The translations under genes and the position numbers were made by a program. From QHXN01 sp032162705 (lineage in GTDB: Bacteria; Acidobacteriota; Blastocatellia; Pyrinomonadales; Pyrinomonadaceae): a stretch of 64,000 nt of DNA. Numbering within the stretch: the stretch's first letter is position 1; each line of letters begins with the position of its first letter. The stretch spans positions 1 through 64,000 of the forward strand of contig JAVRON010000070.1 of assembly GCA_032162705.1 (NCBI GenBank), given 5' to 3'. The notes beneath the pieces were generated by a model. That model did not search any database and was not told the DNA's origin. It worked only from the letters and a program-made list of their open reading frames with translations. Shown one piece after another: positions 61,515 to 64,000 of this stretch.

Positions 61515-62660
61515 TCACACCTTGATGAAGATACGCCTGCGATAGAGCAGCGACATGACGCCGAGCCAGAAGAGCACCGTGCAGACGGCGAAGGCGAGCG
61601 AGGCGTTAAGGGGCGCGGCCCAAGAGGCGAAGAGATTATCGTAGATAATTGTTTGCAAAGCCGCCCGGCTTCCATCGGCGCGCGTGAAACTTATGATCGA
61701 GATGAGGTTCGCGGAAAGCTCCGCGAGGAAGTAGAGGGCGAGCGCGTTAGTGCCGAAGATGACGAAGGGTTTCGCCCAACGCTTGTAGCCCTTGATGTCT
61801 ACGAGCCAGTAACAGAGCGCGAGCAGTTCGAGCGCCAGCCCCGCCGCGAACAGAACGTATGAGCTTGTCCACAAAGCCTTGTTGACGGGGAACCAGTAGT
61901 TCCAAGTCCAGCCCACGACGACCCCCGCCACGCCCGCAACGAACATCGCTGAAACCTTCTCAAGCGGCTGGCGGCGCGAGCGGAGCAGTTGGCCTGTGAG
62001 CACGCCGATGAGCGTCGTCGCGAGTGCGCCGATGGTGCTCAGGATGCCTTCGGGGTCGTAGACTTTCGCCTGCCTCCAAACGTGTCGGCCAAAGACGGCG
62101 CGGTCAACGTAGGCCGCGAGGTTCGCTTCCTTGCTCGCGAGATTCCCGGGCCCGAAGCCGGGGACGGGCACGAGCGTCATCAAGGCCCAATAAGCGATGA
62201 GCAGCCCGGCGGCGATGTACGCCTGCTTGCGCCAGTCCGTGTTGAGAAAGATGATTGAGGCGAAGAGGTAGCAGACCGCGATGCGCTGGAGCACGCCGGG
62301 AATGCGTATGGTCGAGAGGTCGAAGTGCGGGAAGCCACCGAGGAAGAGTCCGAGCGCGATGATAATCACAGTGCGGCGAACGATCTTCACATAGAGGTCT
62401 CGCTTGCTTCTTGAAGATTCCGCGCGACGCGAGAGCGCGAGCGTGATCGAGACGCCGACGATAAAAAGGAATGATGGGAAGACGAGGTCGGTCGGCGTCC
62501 AACCGCTCCACGCGGCGTGTTCGAGCGGGCTGTAGATTGCGCCCCAGTCGCCGGGGTTATTGACCAGAATCATCCCCGCGATGGTCATGCCACGAAATAC
62601 GTCGAGCGAAACCATGCGGCCCGCCGCCGTCGAACCCTGTTCTCCGGTCAACGCGTCCAT
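61515..62660 (-). CDS. Heparan-alpha-glucosaminide N-acetyltransferase-like membrane protein (DUF5009/NagX type)
   Basis: 381 residues from ATG 62660 (AGGAG seven bases upstream; the frame to 62708 is less likely). About ten membrane helices. The N-terminal signature RMVSLDVFRGMTIAGMILVN followed by a PTDLVFPSFLFIVGVS segment is typical of the HGSNAT/NagX family (YeiB-like acyltransferase relatives), and FGTNALALYFLAEL is the conserved late helix. Family members acetylate amino sugars using acetyl-CoA across the membrane or help amino-sugar uptake. Context with ROK regulators and a phosphohexomutase suggests use of N-acetylglucosamine-type sugars, but the substrate is inferred. The catalytic His reported in the human enzyme could not be placed with certainty here. 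Confidence 0.88.
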   Translation of the reverse strand: MDALTGEQGSTAAGRMVSLDVFRGMTIAGMILVNNPGDWGAIYSPLEHAAWSGWTPTDLVFPSFLFIVGVSITLALSRRAESSRSKRDLYVKIVRRTVIIIALGLFLGGFPHFDLSTIRIPGVLQRIAVCYLFASIIFLNTDWRKQAYIAAGLLIAYWALMTLVPVPGFGPGNLASKEANLAAYVDRAVFGRHVWRQAKVYDPEGILSTIGALATTLIGVLTGQLLRSRRQPLEKVSAMFVAGVAGVVVGWTWNYWFPVNKALWTSSYVLFAAGLALELLALCYWLVDIKGYKRWAKPFVIFGTNALALYFLAELSANLISIISFTRADGSRAALQTIIYDNLFASWAAPLNASLAFAVCTVLFWLGVMSLLYRRRIFIKV

Positions 62661-62745
62661 GCTCTTTCTCCTCTCAACTCGGACTGAAGTTAAAAGACGC
62701 CGACCCAAGCGGCGGGTCAGTATCGCAAGCGGTTGACTTGCCTTT

Positions 62746-64000
62746 TTATTCGTTCAGGCAAGACTCGACGCGGCGTCGCAATTCATCGACAAGTGCGCGC
62801 GCCTTCTCTTCGGTCTGGCCTTCGGCGACGAGGCGTATGATCGGCTCGGTGTTCGAGCCGCGGACGAGAAACCAGCCGTCGGGCATCGTCACCTTGACGC
62901 CGTCGCGCACGTCCTGCGGCCACGCAGCGTACTCGGCGCGAACCAGCTTCAAGACTCTTCCGATCTTATCCGAGCGGCAGGCCAGCTTCTCCTTGAACAT
63001 GAAGAGATGTGGTAGCTCGCTTAAAATTTCGGAGACCGTGCGATTGGTGTCCGCGAGCAGGTGGAGGACGAGCGCCATGCCGACAAGACTGTCGCGCGCG
63101 AAGTTGATGCGCGGATAGATGACGCCGCCGTTGCCTTCGCCGCCGATGACCGCGCCGTGCCGACGCATCTCTTCGGTCACGTTGGCCTCGCCGATCTTCG
63201 AGCGGTGAACGACGCAGTCGAAGGCGCGTGCGACCGCGTCGAGCGCGTAGGTCGTAGCGAGATTCGCGACCACGGGCCCGCGCTCACGCGCGAGCACGTA
63301 GCGCGTCGCGAGCACAAGCGTGTACTCCTCGCCGACGGCCTCGCCGCGCTCGTCAACGACGGCGAGCCGGTCTGCGTCCATGTCCTGCGCGAACCCAACG
63401 TCAGCCCCCGATTCGACGACGGCACGACACAGCGCGCCCAAGTTTTCCGGCACAGGCTCCGCGCCGCGCGGGAAGAGACCGTCCGGCGTCGTGTTTAAGG
63501 GCAAGACCTCCGCGCCGAGCGCTTCGAGCAGACGCGGCGCGACGATTGACCCCGCGCCGTTGCACGAATCGACCGCCACGCGCAGCCTGCGCCCCGTCAA
63601 GGGCAGCGGCCCGAGCGCGTCCATGATCGCCTTGATGTGCAGGTCAATCGCGCCCGCCGCGTGCTCGATTGAGCGCATCTCCGCGCCCGGAACCTTCGCG
63701 TACTCGCCCTGATGATAGATGTCGAGGAGTTGCCGCGCCTGTGCGGTCGTGAGGAAAAGCCCCGCGGAGTTGATGAACTTGAGCGCGTTCCACTCCGCCG
63801 GATTATGGCTCGCGGTGATACAGATGCCGCCGCGCGCACGCCTCTCGCGCACGAGCAGTTGCACGGTCGGGACGGGGCAGATGTCGAGGTCTACGACGCG
63901 GCAGCCCGAAGAGAGCAGCCCGGCCATCACAGCCTGCCGCACCATCTCGCCCGAGGTGCGCGTGTCACGCCCGATGACGATGGGCCCCGGGCCCACATAC
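62746..64000 (-). CDS. Phosphohexomutase (phosphoglucosamine/phosphomannomutase family), 5' end beyond window
   Basis: At least 417 residues; the frame continues past the right edge (a Tyr codon precedes VGPGPIVIGRDTR), so the true start is outside. Four-domain alpha-D-phosphohexomutase: phosphoserine motif CITASHNPAEWN, metal-binding loop DMDADR, sugar-specificity loop GGEGNGGVIYP, and phosphate-binding C-terminal RGSNTEPIIRLVAEG. It interconverts hexose 1- and 6-phosphates. The GEGNGG loop and overall length fit the GlmM-like/archaeal-type subgroup, so glucosamine-phosphate is likely, but mannose or glucose cannot be excluded. It is followed by the acetyltransferase-like gene 86 bases on, consistent with an amino-sugar operon. 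All motifs in view are intact. Confidence 0.92.
   Translation of the reverse strand, partial: YVGPGPIVIGRDTRTSGEMVRQAVMAGLLSSGCRVVDLDICPVPTVQLLVRERRARGGICITASHNPAEWNALKFINSAGLFLTTAQARQLLDIYHQGEYAKVPGAEMRSIEHAAGAIDLHIKAIMDALGPLPLTGRRLRVAVDSCNGAGSIVAPRLLEALGAEVLPLNTTPDGLFPRGAEPVPENLGALCRAVVESGADVGFAQDMDADRLAVVDERGEAVGEEYTLVLATRYVLARERGPVVANLATTYALDAVARAFDCVVHRSKIGEANVTEEMRRHGAVIGGEGNGGVIYPRINFARDSLVGMALVLHLLADTNRTVSEILSELPHLFMFKEKLACRSDKIGRVLKLVRAEYAAWPQDVRDGVKVTMPDGWFLVRGSNTEPIIRLVAEGQTEEKARALVDELRRRVESCLNE

Overview
The window looks like chromosomal DNA of an Acidobacteriota bacterium, possibly class Blastocatellia. This is inferred from the gene mix: an Oar-like TonB-dependent outer-membrane protein with an N-terminal carboxypeptidase-regulatory domain, several secreted CRTAC1/FG-GAP and TPR proteins, very large multi-PAS histidine kinases and NagC-type ROK regulators. 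No rRNA or tRNA was found and no taxonomic search was possible.

Region 1 (1-28034) is almost pure signal transduction. A hybrid histidine kinase runs off the left edge. It is followed by a sigma54-type response regulator, a NarL-type regulator with its MEDS/PAS kinase, and a Crp/Fnr-like regulator. From 12092 to 28034 come twelve same-strand genes that all carry REC and/or histidine-kinase domains, several with overlapping stop and start codons. I count 18 REC domains in the first 28 kb. In the 16-kb run the only recognisable output is a REC-GGDEF-EAL protein, which points to a multi-branched phosphorelay.

Region 2 (about 28030-35115) looks acquired. A wrecked tyrosine-integrase fragment lies next to a type I restriction-modification locus (hsdR, hsdM, hsdS) that is visibly richer in A+T than its surroundings. 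A REP-associated tyrosine transposase (RAYT) gene sits inside the locus, cut by one in-frame TGA. About ten REP-like repeats, some with the GTAG foot expected for RAYT substrates, occupy every gene junction of the locus.

Region 3 (35426-38261) is a small c-di-GMP node: a PilZ-like protein convergent with a REC-PAS-GGDEF-EAL protein.

Region 4 (38584-64000) looks like extracellular glycan acquisition and surface functions. It holds a giant TPR+CRTAC1 fusion, a GH3 beta-glucosidase, alternating CRTAC1 and TPR secreted proteins, a TonB-dependent receptor-like protein, two ROK repressor-like paralogues, two paralogues of an unrecognised secreted protein, a heparan-alpha-glucosaminide N-acetyltransferase-like membrane protein and a phosphohexomutase running off the right edge. 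Long TTCACC...GGTGAA-type hairpins sit in four of its intergenic gaps.

The best candidates for something undescribed are the REP/RAYT elements bracketing the genes of the restriction locus, the REC-saturated phosphorelay run, and the secreted TPR/CRTAC1 cassette with its unrecognised C-terminal domain and unrecognised small paralogues.
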